Part shown: positions 23,401-35,200 of the stretch, piece after piece | Layout of the letters: each line of letters starts with the position of its first letter | Numbering within the stretch: the stretch's first letter is position 1 | Assembly: GCA_033782935.1 (NCBI GenBank) | Contig: JAWQEG010000501.1 | Coordinates: forward strand, 131,501-195,500 | Direction of reading: 5' to 3' | DNA length: 64,000 nucleotides | From: Petrolisthes cinctipes | Lineage: Eukaryota; Arthropoda; Malacostraca; Decapoda; Porcellanidae | Notes under the pieces: generated by a model | The model's input: the letters and a program-made list of their open reading frames with translations, nothing else | Told to the model about the DNA's origin: nothing | The model's database searches: none | Program-made: the position numbers and the translations under genes

Positions 23401-25056
23401 CTCCAAAAAGCTCTGACTTGCCAGTGATAAGTCTTGAGTTATCATCTTCAATCAGAGCCATTTTCTTTTGTAGTTTGTGGTATCGCTCCTTCATATTCCT
23501 CAAAGCAACCTGACATTTTATGCAGAAAATTAAAATATTATTTCAAAACATGCATTATGAGTGCTGAATAATAACGGTACTTAATGGCAGTAACAATCTC
23601 AACCTTATGGTTATACTGTACAAATAACTTTACTCATCTTTTGAAAATTCTGGGAAACAAACAACTTACAGATATTATTCCATATTTAACCCCTTACGAC
23701 CGATCACCCCCTTAAGGCGGCAAAAAAAATTTCGGCCTCATAACCGATTGACGCCTTAATTTAATATTCCATAAATAACTGCATGGGCGACATGTAGCCA
23801 CAACATTGGTGCCACGGGTTAGAAAAATACGCTAGCGAGCGGCTAGTTTCTTTTTGTGGGGGTAACTATGGTATGTCTGCGTCGCCCGGTTACGCACTTT
23901 GACGCGATCTCCTACGCTTATGGATGGCGATAGGACACTTCTGTTTGCATATTCTGGTGTGTGAAAACAATCTCTACAAACCCATAAGAACATATTTAAT
24001 ATCTGTCATACTTTAAAATATGACGTGTTTTTGCGGTAGCATAATACAGCCGTATTCTGGGATTGCGGTTTTAAGGGGTTAAGAGGCAAAAACATTTTTA
24101 TCCCACAATCACTTTTTTTTATGCACAAGTACCACTCCACATGTTATGCTAAGTACAGTATGTGACAATACCTGGAGAGCATAAGTTGAGCCAGAAGCAT
24201 CTATGTTATAATTGTGGCTACTATCTGGAGTACGAGGGCTGTTGGCTGGACTACTGAGAGGAGAGCTTCTGTCCAACACACTCACTCCTCCTGGTAACAC
24301 ACGGCTATAACAGACAAGACACATGCTACACAAAATTGTAAAACAATGAACATTAATATCCACTTTTAGCAATAACCAAATAATGTGATGTGCTGTCTAA
24401 ACCTATCAGAACACAACTAATAAACAGCACAATACTAAGGCTCTTTTTAAATACCTGAGGTACAAATATTATGGTCCAATGTCACCTGCTACAGTTAAAA
24501 GTCATTATATTGATATTAAATATTACACTTTTACATATTTTCTCATTAATGTTGACAAACATGTTTCAAGTGTGGAAAGATATTCTGGCAGAAACAAACT
24601 GCTTAGTTTGTCAACTCTGACTAGGCCAAGCATTTACATAATTTACTCTAATAATTATTTTCTACATTTTAACAAAGGGTTACAATACTGTATGTGAAGT
24701 TTGATTTCATATAAATGACATTCACATAGAGTAACCTCAAAGATACTAATTCATATACTGTATTAATCTTTCCTTATTCATGCCATAATGCTAACATGCT
24801 CCCTCTATTCTGTTTACAAATGTTCACAATTTGTAGTATATTTTCTGGGTAAATACCTCACTGTGTTTTTCCTTGGTTCCTGTCTGGTGGATGGGGTGGA
24901 TGTGGATGTGGATGTGGTGTTGGATGTGGTGGTAGGTGTCTCCTGGGGAAGGGTATGGTGAGAAAGGTTCCCCTGGCAGCTGGTTAGGGGTTGGTCTGGT
25001 GTGTTAGTTTCTCTTGATCCCACCAGACTGGCCCCTTCCACTACCAACTCAGCCAT
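14465..25056 (-). CDS. Coiled-coil protein with C-terminal UBZ zinc finger, spindle-F/TAX1BP1-like
   Basis: Ten exons on the minus strand: 25056-24857, 24304-24172, 23509-23384, 23217-23044, 22639-22489, 21966-21902, 20343-20139, 18622-18430, 15213-15108, 14725-14465. Phases agree and give 537 aa. Ser/Thr-rich N-terminus (1-110), then a strong coiled coil (about 108-225: ALRNMKERYHKLQKKM, NSIKLREKNLQLNHEI, LSEENTRLREKMDQI), an acidic/Ser-rich middle, and a C-terminal C2H2 finger with Cys503, Cys506, His522 and His526 (CPMCNAVFP...ESHVVSHF). The finger matches the ubiquitin-binding UBZ of TAX1BP1/CALCOCO; the YALQVALRNMKERYHKLQ coiled coil recalls arthropod spindle-F, an IKK-epsilon partner in cytoskeletal polarity. 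Family assignment is from memory. The donor of the 18430 exon (GTACGT) is the least certain; 18475 is an alternative. No SKICH domain is present, so it is not a canonical TAX1BP1. Upstream untranslated exons may exist. Confidence 0.72.
15528..15701. mobile_element. MITE with 31-bp terminal inverted repeats
   Basis: TACACTCGTGATACGTAATT... at 15528-15558 is repeated inverted at 15671-15701 with one or two mismatches. The interior has no coding capacity. Termini beginning and ending with TA suggest a TA-targeting (mariner-like) element. It lies in an intron of the spindle-F-like gene. Confidence 0.75.
15850..16040 (+). repeat. Diverged copy of the repeat that forms the foldback at 41201-42088
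   Basis: GGATTTGGTGCTTCTTTGGACCCAAGCCACTACATTTCTATTTT resembles GGTTTTGGCGCCCCTTCGGCCCCAGCCACTAGCTTTT at 41222-41258, and later text (CCATCTGTTTCC, CATATCACTTTCTCCACAG) keeps the same order. The differences are largely C-to-T and G-to-A, as expected of an old copy. Confidence 0.55.
17576..17805. repeat. G-rich minisatellite with an inverted half
   Basis: About four units of a roughly 45-55 base sequence (GGGTGCGGGAGTAGGGGACAGGCTTGGGGGG) run forward from 17576 to 17720. About two units in reverse complement (CCAAGCCTGTCCCCTACTCC) follow directly from 17725 to 17805. The array lies in an intron of the spindle-F-like gene; the coding strand of the gene sees mainly the C-rich version. Confidence 0.85.
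18921..19650 (-). mobile_element. Internally deleted LINE copy with U4-snRNA-like 5' head and (GATA)n tail
   Basis: Read on the minus strand: U4-like head (19650-19617, TTTGCTCAGTGGCAATATCA...), the same 5' UTR-like body as 47340-47490, then an abrupt junction at about 19441 to the C-terminal part of the LINE ORF. That ORF includes [18 protein letters not shown] and RGRPPVRWQ and runs to about 18957. A (GATA)n tail ends near 18921. Compared with the copy at 47264-50036, about 1.96 kb is missing at the junction and a further 56 bases at about 19400. It lies in an intron of the spindle-F-like gene. Confidence 0.85.
20560..20840 (+). promoter_or_regulatory. Pol II core-promoter-like segment (possible solo LTR)
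   Basis: Within an intron of the minus-strand spindle-F-like gene, the plus strand carries a CCAAT box (AGCCAATCAG, about 20773), a TATA box TATATAAG (20798-20805) and, about 30 bases on, an arthropod initiator TCAGT (20829-20833). Upstream the sequence is unusually GC-rich for the window and holds two copies of CCTATCAGAGACG. No ORF of note follows. A solo LTR is the likeliest source, but I found no convincing TG...CA ends with a target duplication. Confidence 0.5.
21345..21450 (+). repeat. Retroposon fragment with (GAT)n-type tail
   Basis: Shares GACCCCTTGCCTGTCAGGG, CTAGAGTCTTCCCACTC and a terminal GAAAAAAGGGAAAT...GATGATG with copies at 35690-35912 and 36850-36985. This looks like the 3' part of one short retroposon family. 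Confidence 0.65.
22166..22302. mobile_element. Hairpin-forming MITE-like repeat
   Basis: The left arm (about 22166-22214, ending TTTCTGGACGACAGCCCACC) and right arm (about 22252-22302) are near-perfect reverse complements around a loop of about 37 bases. No coding capacity; located in an intron of the spindle-F-like gene. Confidence 0.75.
23686..24082. mobile_element. piggyBac-type MITE with TTAA target duplication
   Basis: The ends are TTAA-CCCCTTACGACCG and, inverted, CGGTTTTAAGGGG-TTAA. TTAA occurs at both borders (23686-23689, 24079-24082), the hallmark of piggyBac insertion. The 389-bp interior is GC-rich relative to its surroundings and non-coding. It sits in the intron between coding exons 24172 and 23509. 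Confidence 0.8.
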
Positions 25057-25329
25057 AATAACAACTGGACAAGGACACATTCATACATAATACATCTGTA
25101 TATTGAAGTACCGTACATATAAATTTATTCCAAAATGACCCCACAAGATCTTCACACAAACAAGGCTTATAGTACAATAGATATTTTTCAAAAATTACCT
25201 CTTTAACATCTCACATGACTGACTGTACCTGTAGGAACACTTTTCTGTGACTTTATGATGGAAGTCTAGTTTTATTGATATATAAATTTGACCATTAATG
25301 GATAAAATGAAATCAATGCACTGCCACTA

Positions 25330-27030
25330 ATCTGTATAATACATTTACTGATTATATTGAGTGTAGTGAAAGAAATTGTACAACGAGTGAAATTAACTCA
25401 TTGCTATAATGATCCGTTACCTGTATCGGATGTTATAACGAGTAAAAATGTAGACGAAATCTTTAATGTGTTCCTGCAAATTATCAACCTAAGTTTTGAT
25501 AACAATGTTTTTCCGGAGAGTGAGAAATTGGCTATTATCAAGCCTATTGTAAAAGGTAACCTTGATCCTCAGAGTCTAAGTTCGTATAGACCAGTATCAA
25601 ATCTGACCTTTTTATCGAAAGTGATTGAAAATGTGATTTTAGATCAGTTATGGCATCACTTGAATAAGGTGAAGGCTATACCTGATAGTCAGTCTGCATA
25701 TAGGCAGCTATACTCAACTGAGACTGCACTATGTACTGTAGTAAATGACCTAATGGTGTTAATGGATGAAGGAAAGTGTAGTGTTCTTATTATGCTTGAT
25801 TTGAGTGCTGCATTTGACACAGTAGTACATAGTATACTCCTAGATGATTTAAAGTCTATAGGTGTTGAGGGGAATGTACTGGTCTATCTGGAAAGTTATT
25901 TAAAAGATAGAACATATTGTGTACAGATTGGGAAATCCTTTTCAAAAAATAAACCCCTGCGAAGAGGAGTCCCTCAGGGGAGTGTATTGGGTCCTATTCT
26001 CTTCTGTATCTACACTATCAAACTATCACATATACTAGAGAAACATGGTGCCAACTTCAAACTATTTGCTGATGATACACAGTTTTATATATCTATAAAT
26101 AATGTGGTGGATGCAGAGGTGAATTTGAGTGTTATTATGTCCGATATTAAGGATTGGATGGATTTGAAACAACTCAAGTTAAATCCAAGTAAAACTGAGT
26201 GTTTGAACGTTGGAAAGAAGACCAATCTTAGAAGATTGGACATCTCAAGCTTACGAGTGCATGGTAGTACGCTGAATGTAAGAAACAAAGTGAAAGACTT
26301 AGGAGTGCTGCTAGACGAAAATCTCTCTTTCGAAGCTCAAATTAATCAAGTGGTGAAAGTTTCTGGTTATCACCTGAGGAACATTGCTTTTGTTAGAAAA
26401 TATTTAGATCAGGATACCGTGAAGATGCTTCTTCATAACTATGTCATAAGCAGACTGGATTACTGCAATTCCCTATATTATGGTTTGCCAGACTATCGGT
26501 TAAGAAAATTGCAAAACGTAATGAACAGAGCAGCAAGATTAATTAAAGGTCTTCCATCTCGTGAGAGGATAACCCCAGCACTCATTGACTTACATTGGTT
26601 ACCAATAAAGGCGAGGATTGTGTACAAGATATGTCTTCTAACATTCCGAGCATTAAAATTTGGAAAACCGGAGTACTTGATGAATCTTTTAAGAGGTTTT
26701 CAAGTAAATACCTCAATGGAACTCAGGCATAGTGATGAGCAATACAGGTTAAATGAGCCAAGGAGTATTCTGACAATGGGTTTCAGAGCGTTTGAAAGGT
26801 GTGCACCAAGGCTCTTTAATGGATTGCCATTAAATGTCCGGAACAGTGAAAATTGCACGATTTTTAAGAAAAGACTGAAAACACATCTGTTCGCTGAGTG
26901 TTAAGGCACGGATGATATGAGTATTACAAGTGATTATAGTGTTTAGTAATATTGAGAGAGGCCCTGCAGAGCACCATCTGCTGGTGGAGCGGGGCATAGA
27001 ATATCCAACAACAAGTAACAAGTAACAAGG
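25330..27030 (+). mobile_element. 5'-truncated CR1/L2-like LINE with nearly intact reverse transcriptase
   Basis: An uninterrupted frame of 515 codons (25357-26904) covers the reverse transcriptase: SLSSYRPVSNLTFLSKVIE, LIMLDLSAAFDTVVH, RRGVPQGSVLGPILF and the catalytic FADDTQ, then a C-terminal region ending TIFKKRLKTHLF. The APE endonuclease is missing. After the stop comes a 3' UTR with CACCATCTGCTGGTGGAGCG and an (AACAAGT)n-type tail (about 27005-27030). The intact frame suggests a fairly young insertion. It lies just upstream of the start codon of the spindle-F-like gene, in opposite orientation. Confidence 0.88.
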
Positions 27031-29249
27031 TATTGAACAGACAAGTGCAGCTATATAGTGATGTAACACAATCCCTACATGAACCACATACCTCTACCTC
27101 TGTCACACAAAAATCAAGAGCTAAACTACACTTTATATAGTTACATATGTGTGTGTGTGTGTCGAGGGGGGTCCCACCTATAAGGGGGTTGGTTTCCACC
27201 TATATGAGGTGAGGGGGTTGTAGGGGGTTCCGCCTAGTACCAGCAAAAGCAAAGGGGTTCTGTTTGTTGTTAAAGTTAGAGAACCACTGACCTATGTTAT
27301 TAATAACATGACAAAATCATCAAGCCATTAATTGTTACAGTAAACACCAACAAGTGTCATTCAGTATACTGTACTATACAGTTTGGTATATCCTTTACTA
27401 CTGTAACCACTGTATCACTGTACTGGAGACACAAGTATGGCAACACTTGTCATTACACACCATATATTTTCTGATAAGATCTACTGATTAAGTACCGTAG
27501 AAAAAATTATGATAGTACTCCATGAATAATATGAACCTTTTTCAGTACAGTAGTCTAGGCTAATTCAAATGTTTCACAGTTGGAAAACATAATATTAACA
27601 CTTAGTGTACCTACCTAGTAATGACATCCAAACAATTATTATTCTCACAAATTTAACAATACTATGATGTATTTACAAACTGTAACTGTGTTCTTCACCA
27701 TCTTACCCTTCAGTAATGGCAAGTTCCCTATGTATAACTTTACTAAGAAGGGTAATATAAACGTATTGTAACTCATAATATTGCCTAAACAAGATTACCT
27801 TCAAAACAGGAATACAGTAATAACTCCACAATGGGAATTTCCTGACATTAGTCATTGTATTCATCAAACCTCAATCCATATTTAACACACCTCACCTCTT
27901 GTTAGTCATTTTACCATCAGAAGCTTTTGTAAATCCACTTATGGCTGATATGAAGCTTGTAGGAATGATGTTATTTGTATTTTGTTGTGTGACTAAAGTA
28001 ATCAAGGACGTTCTCCAACACCCCAATATATATCTCCCTAAAGGTCACACACTCTAAAGGATCCAATGTAAAGATTCCAGGTTCCAGACTTTGTTATTAT
28101 TGATCTAAGAGGCTTTATATAGAATCTGATTCTTTTATATATTCAGTGATGGGATGTATTGTTTTATCTATACTGCATTTGTTTATGTGGGGGATACAAT
28201 GTTGCAACTATTTTTTCATATGTGCCTAATTGATTATTGATTTCTTTCTTCGGATATAACTATTATTTTTGTAATTTAGAGCTCGTTAGGAAAAGAAAAT
28301 TGTGATCGACAAAAGTGACGTCTAAGGATTTAAAGGATTAGTAATATAGCCCAATATTTTAAGGATATGACATATGATTAATCTCAACAATAAAATTTTA
28401 TACATTATAAAACCATCTTGCTAAATTTCACATCCTGGAAATATAAAGAAGTCGAATTGTTGTCGGATGCAAGTTTATTATCCACAGTACTATTATGCCA
28501 TTGCAAGTTACACCTTACCATAAATAAAACTGCCAACTTCCCTTCCATATTTTTAAGGTCGAGGAGGGGGAGGGGTAGTTTCCCCCAATAAAATTACAAC
28601 GACAGTATGAACTATTAAAGGTTCTGCAAGGATGAAGTGAGTGAACATTGTCATCCATTTTTACATTAATAAGATGGTGCTGTCTTTCACGTGCACCTCA
28701 GTTTCAGCAAAATGGACTATTATAATTGTACCCTTGGTTAAATTCGCTTTCCCTATAGATATCGATATATCATGGACTCCTGTATTTCTGTATTCTCTTA
28801 CTTTATCTCTTAACAAAGGTTGACAACTTTTACGTTTAATTCTCATCAGCCGAACTGTACTGCAGAAAAAAATCTCGAATATTTTACACAGTTACAATTA
28901 AATAATAAATTAATTAAATTAAGTCACGAGAGTACTATTAAAACCTCACTATGATTTTCACTTAAAGGATAAAAGTCGCTAGGAAAGGCTTTTAATTGCG
29001 TTAAATATATACCAGACAATAAAAAAATATATACTATAAAATGAAGGTAATGAAAGTCGAGGTTTGATGTTTGTTGTTTTGGTTGTGTGTGAGCAGCGTC
29101 CAGTCACCATCACATCACACTCTTCTTATATTATTATTATTATTATTATTATAAGTTGTATTGTGACACACTCGAGGCACAACAACACTAAGGAACACAC
29201 CTGGTGGAGGATATTAGTGCTGTGTGAGGCTGTTAATTATATACTCGCC
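27031..29249. other. USP14: Intergenic region between divergent genes, probable USP14 promoter
   Basis: The spindle-F-like gene reads left and USP14 right, so regulatory sequence for both probably lies here. About 28900-29249 immediately precedes the USP14 ATG. I see no TATA box; a (TAT)n stretch lies at about 29135-29155. A GGGG-rich segment with CA/GT runs at about 27150-27260 is repeat-like. No other gene recognised. Confidence 0.5.
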
Positions 29250-32200
29250 ATGCCGGCCTATAATGGTAAAGTAACATTGATTTATTTAGTTGGTTATTGC
29301 AGGATTTATTTACTTTTTCGTCTTTACCTTTTTGTATTATTAGTTAACTTTGATATTGATATTTATTTATTTATCTACTTGGTAAATTTACAGAAGTACT
29401 GAGTTCACTATATTGTATATTTGGTCAATTTACAGAACTGGGTTTACTATATTGTATATTTTAGTATCATTACCCACTATTTTGGACCATTCTAACATAC
29501 CATCTTAACACACTAGTTTCTTCTATGGTATTTTATTATTATTATTGTTGGTAATTATCCAGTATTTTGCCATTTTTTATTACAATTATTTTACCTTCTT
29601 TACCCACTAATTTATAACATTTTTGAGATAATTTTCTTCTATGGCATTTTCTTTGGAAATGTTCCATTTCCAAGATAGGGCATAATCAATTGGGGCATTT
29701 TGGAATTAGCTGACCTTACCAAATTTAATGGTAAATATTGAAAGAATTACTGTTATTGCGTACGGTTTTCCTACCTTCATTACCCACTTATTTAGACCAT
29801 TCTAAGACTATTTTCTTCTATGGCATTTCCTCCGCAAATGCCCCCTTTCCAAGATAGGGCATATTCAAATGGGGCATTTTGAAATTAGCCTGACCTTAGC
29901 TGACCTGACCTAACCTAACCTAGACCACATCAGACTACCGGGACCTAACCTGGGCAGACTACTGGGAAATAACCGTGGTAAAGTACAGAAAATGACCGGG
30001 ACAAAGTACTGGGACCTAGCTGGATCTGGCATCACTGCTGCAAAACTGTAATTCTTTCAATAAATACCAATTTAATTTAGACCGCAGCAGACTACCGGAA
30101 CCTAACCTGGGCAAACTACCGAGACTTAACTGTGGTAAAGTACCGGGACCTGACTGGATGTGGCAACACTGATACGAAACGGCAATATACTTGATAAATT
30201 CCTTTACTTTGCCTATTTGTACAATTAACGCTAGTTAACTTTGATGTTGATATTTACTTTACCCATTTGTATTCTTAGGTAACCTTGAAATTGATATTTA
30301 TTTTACTCTTTTGTATTATTAATTAACTTTGACATTAATATTTACTTACGAGTCTCTCACATCGGTATTACTTTGCTTCAAGTAAAGGTTATGTTAGAAC
30401 ATTGAGTGGATAATTGAATTTGATTAGTTGAATGAATAAGGGAGGCTCGCCAATGTATGAAATAGAGCAGCATGAATGTATATATATATATAATTATCAA
30501 AATGAACTTACAGGAGACATGGAGTGAGGTGAGGTTCTTTGTAATGATGTAAGATTGGAGTGACTAGTTAGAACAAACACTCATTCTAATGTTAACTTGA
30601 ACATTCCATGGTAAAGTTAAATGCTTTGAATAATGAAATGAAAGTTATAGTACTGGACATAAGTTAATGTAATAAATTATGTCTGTTTCAGTGAAAGTGA
30701 AATGGGGGAAGGAGTTGTACCCTGACATAGAACTGAACACTGGTGAACCTCCAATGGTGTTCAAAGCTCAACTCTTTGCACTGACTGGAGTGCAACCTCA
30801 CCGCCAAAAGATAATGCTCAAAGGTGCCACCATCAAGGAAGACTCATGGGATGGACTCAAGATCAAGGATGTGAGTACCAGTTCCAGTACCATATCCAAG
30901 ATGTTTAATTGCTCACACAAAACTGTACAAACGGCAAAAAAAATTTCGTTACCACCCCTACGTTAATTTTAACATCAGTAAGCGGTGTAGGGTTGGTACT
31001 CCTCCGACTAGGCAGCTGTGCCTCGTCATTTCAAAAGTTTAGCTGATTTTAAATTAAATTTTGAGTGTTCAAGAACTCTTACTATTTAACTATTCATTAT
31101 TAAACATAAGGAAATGCATTTGAGTATTTTAGAATAAGAATAACTGTGAAATACCCAAAAAAATTAGTACTGGGTGAAAGAACGTCATCTCTGCTTGCCT
31201 GCCCATGATACACTGAGGGGCACGGAGGGTGGTGGATGTAAGACACTCGCGTCATGCCTGATTCGCCAGTCAGGCTTACCAACATTGCATCACACTGTTA
31301 AATGGGGATGGAAACGAAACTTTTTTTGCCGACTGTACATGATATATTAATGGTGTTGAATCCTGTGTTTTGTATATAAATAATATACCTGCAGGATAGA
31401 ATTCTTTATAGCAAGGAATACAAGGTGATGGTCATGTTAACTCCCTTATAGCCTACATGGAAAATTTATATACAGTATGTATCGTCATATCTATATTTTG
31501 TGCTACAGTCCTTCTTTGGCTGTACTGGATATATTTGCATAAATAATAATATATTAGAATAGATAAGAATACAGTATATGGATGTCACCTTTACCTTTAT
31601 CCATTTAGTGGGAAAATTTTTGACAAATCTCAGAAATTTGCATGATCACCCATAGAAAATACAATGAATGGACTTTGATGTTCATGATTCATTTTGTTTT
31701 GCATATCTGTGGGCAGGGTGTGATGGTACTGATGATGGGTAGCAAGGAGGAAGATGTGCCTGTGGAACCAACTGAAAAACCCAGCTTCATTGAGGACATG
31801 ACTGAAGCAGAACGTAACTCTGTGGTGAGTACAGTACAGTACCCTCTATGTTTGGTTACTACTTGGGAGATTGTGGTTCATGCATACTGCAGTTACTTGT
31901 TCTTGTGATATGAGATGGTATATATATACCGTATGTAAAGTTATGTATGTGTACTGTATGTGACCAGATCTTAAGCCAACTGTTTACAACTGTGGACAGT
32001 GACATAACATTTAGATAATATCTTGGTTGTTCTTTTTACAGTTAGAGCTTCCGGTGGGTATCAAGAACCTGGGTAACACTTGCTATCTAAATGCAGTTAT
32101 TCAGTGTCTCAAGACAGTCCCAGAGCTCCACAATGCAATCAAGAACTTCAAGCCCAAAAGTAAGAGATGTATTTAGAACTAAAGGTTACTTCAGATTCCT

Positions 32201-35200
32201 TCGACCTATGTTATTTTCTCTTCATACTTTTCTATTTTTGTACATCAGCAGGTTCTAGGGTTGTAAGGTGATTCATTTTCTGCATTTCAAATTATCATAA
32301 TATTTGTTAGATATTTGCTTTGTCTCTTCCTTCACAATCTCAGAAAAAGCACTTCATTTGCAGTCAGTTCAACTAAACTGATAAAGAATCTATTTGCTAA
32401 TTGTACAGGTAGGAAGATAACCCTGTGGAGTACCGTATGTAGTAGAGAAGTAAGAGTCATTTCCATCCTTTATATTGTTTATAATAAGTTTTGTAATGAG
32501 AGATATTCACATGTAAGTCCGTCAATAATGTGGTTGAATTTCAGTACCCTACATGTGTCAGGAGGATCAGAGATGAGGTAGTGGATATGGAAAGAGAGAT
32601 GATTATGATAGATGGTAGAGTAGATTGAAAGGTGAAACAGTTATGTTTCTTGGGAGGTATCTTTGACAGTGAGGGTGGGGGTGGGGGGGGGAAGTGACAG
32701 TCAAAGATAGTGTAGTAACATTATGGAGAAAGTGGAGAGAATTATCTGGGTTACTAACAAATAAAACCATCCCATTGAAGAATAGAGGCAATGTATATGA
32801 TACTTGTATTAGATAATGGTTGCTGTATGGAACAGAGGTGCAGAGTTTGATGATGCAGGTGTAATTATTGCTCACACAGACTACTTAACAAAGAGGGAAG
32901 GAACAGAGGAAGACATAGAGCATTGGATGATATGAACATTAGAAGTGATTATAGTGTTTAATAATATGGAGGAAGGCCGTGCAGAGTACAGTACCATCTG
33001 CTGGTGGAGTGGGGCCTACAATATCTTTCAAACAACACAACACACAAAGAGGGAAGGAACAGAGGAAAATACAGAACATTTCTTTTTTGGGCATGTAAAG
33101 AGCCAATTATTTCTTTAGTATACTGACCTCCTTCCTTTTCCTCCAGAGTCAGATTCTGGCTCTAGTGAAGCAGGTGCAGCACCACTTGTAGAAGTAGAGT
33201 CTGGGTCACTGCTGACCTTGGCTATCCAGAGTTGTTATCGTACTATGGATGGTGGCAAGACTGCAGTTCCTCTTGTCCTTGTCAACCTCTTCCGGTCAAC
33301 TTTTCCAAGGTGAGTGCCTTTGGAAAGGCTGCATCTCCATACCTAGGATATATGTGGCCTCTTCTAGCTTGGCCCTTTGTTTTTTCCTAAATGTATACCT
33401 CATGCTAGTATGGCTAAGTATCAATAGCTTCCTAAGTATTTTACCATCATGATTATCAATACCCCATTTATCTCCACCTTTACTCACCTTTCTTCTTCAC
33501 CCCTTGCTGTGTTTAACATAGCTTCTCATTATTTTACTTTGCCATCTACTGATATATTAAATATAAGAGGCCAAAGTGGATTCCTAGATTGAATAGATTA
33601 CCCCGCCATTAAGAGAATGTTTATACCACTTATAATATCCATTAAAACAACCACATGTGAATTTATTGGTTCTGTCATTCTGTCAGCCACATAGGTAGAT
33701 AGCCAGCATCCACAATGTTTGTTATACCAATACTAATGTTGCATCTTGATGACAGATTTGCAGAACAGGGAGAACAAGGGATGTACATGCAGCAGGATGC
33801 CTCTGAGTGCTGGACAGAGCTCATGAGGCTTCTCATGCAAGAGATCTCGCCTATAAATAAGGAAAAAACGCACAAAAATTTCTCGTGAGTGTCAGATGTC
33901 ATGCTTGAATATTTGAGCAAAGATATTTGTTGTTATTAATTAGTAATACTAGGGAGTATTTGGGTACTTGAATAAAGAGCTTGTTAATGTGTAATAAGTG
34001 TCGAGTTAAACTGTATGAGTGTAAAATAATATATTTAGGTTAGTTTGTTTCATCTGATACTGTGAAAAGCATTTCTTCAATATTAAAGCTTTTTTGTAGC
34101 ATAATACTGTACTTAGTGAAAACCCAGGGAAAGAGGTCAGGGGGCCAGGTAATTTTACTAGTTAAAAAATATTCACGTAGTGTTCCTTCTTTCTCTAATC
34201 TCAATTTCATTGGAACCCCAGGTCATCCCTCATCGATCAGTTCTTTTGTGGTGAGTTCTCATGTGAGTGGAAGTGTGTGGAGAGTGAAAAGGAGGAGGTC
34301 ACTACTACTACAGACAAGTTCCAGCAGCTCATGTGTCATATCAACCAAGATGTTAAATACCTACACACAGGACTTGTGGCTAGGATGCAGGTGGGTAGGG
34401 TTAAGTTAAGTTTAAGTTAATTGGGTTTGTACAAGTTGGATTAGGGTAGATTACAGGTAAGCAAAGTTAACTTAGACTGTAATTGGATGTTGAGTTAGTG
34501 TGAGAATGTTGAGTTGCCAATAGATTTACATATACAGTGTGTTTTGAACTTTGCCGGATTTTTTACACATAAAATTTAATATATAGCATGCATTTTAATA
34601 TTTTTGTATTTTTCAGAGTGCTGAGTTGCGAATTAAAATTAACTTACTTTCTATATACTGTAGAGTATAATAAATTTCTGTTACAGGAACAAATTACAAA
34701 GAGATCTGCAGTCTTAGACCGGGATGCTGTTTATACAAAAAAATCCAAGATTTCCAGATTACCAGCATATTTGCCTGTAGAAATGGTTAGGTAAGTGTTT
34801 TTTAAATGTGTTTATTATCATTTTAGGTTTATGAACTGTGCAAAAAAAAGAGGTGGCCAATTTAATATCAAATAAAGTAGTATTGCCAGCAGTGAGGTAC
34901 CAGAAGACATTCTGCTCCTAGATGGTTTAATTCAGGTTTTCTATTCCTATTTTCATTGTTTTTTTTAAGATGTTGCTTTCTTTCCTTCATAACTATGATG
35001 TAGTGAAGAGGGTTGTTGTCTTCTTGGGGTGGCACCAACATTGTAACAAATATTCTAACAACACTAGTCCTCCTCTTATTCTACAGTCAAGAATTTGATT
35101 GGTGTCCCTCTGATAATAGCACAGCCTCGTTTGGCTTCTCTCTAGGTTTTTTGGGATGAACTGGAACTAAATAATACTGAAATAATACTGTAATATAATA

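Noticed and set aside
29905..29925. Interstitial telomere repeat (CCTAA)n
   Set aside because: Only two to three units, easily produced by chance in the surrounding duplicated repeat.
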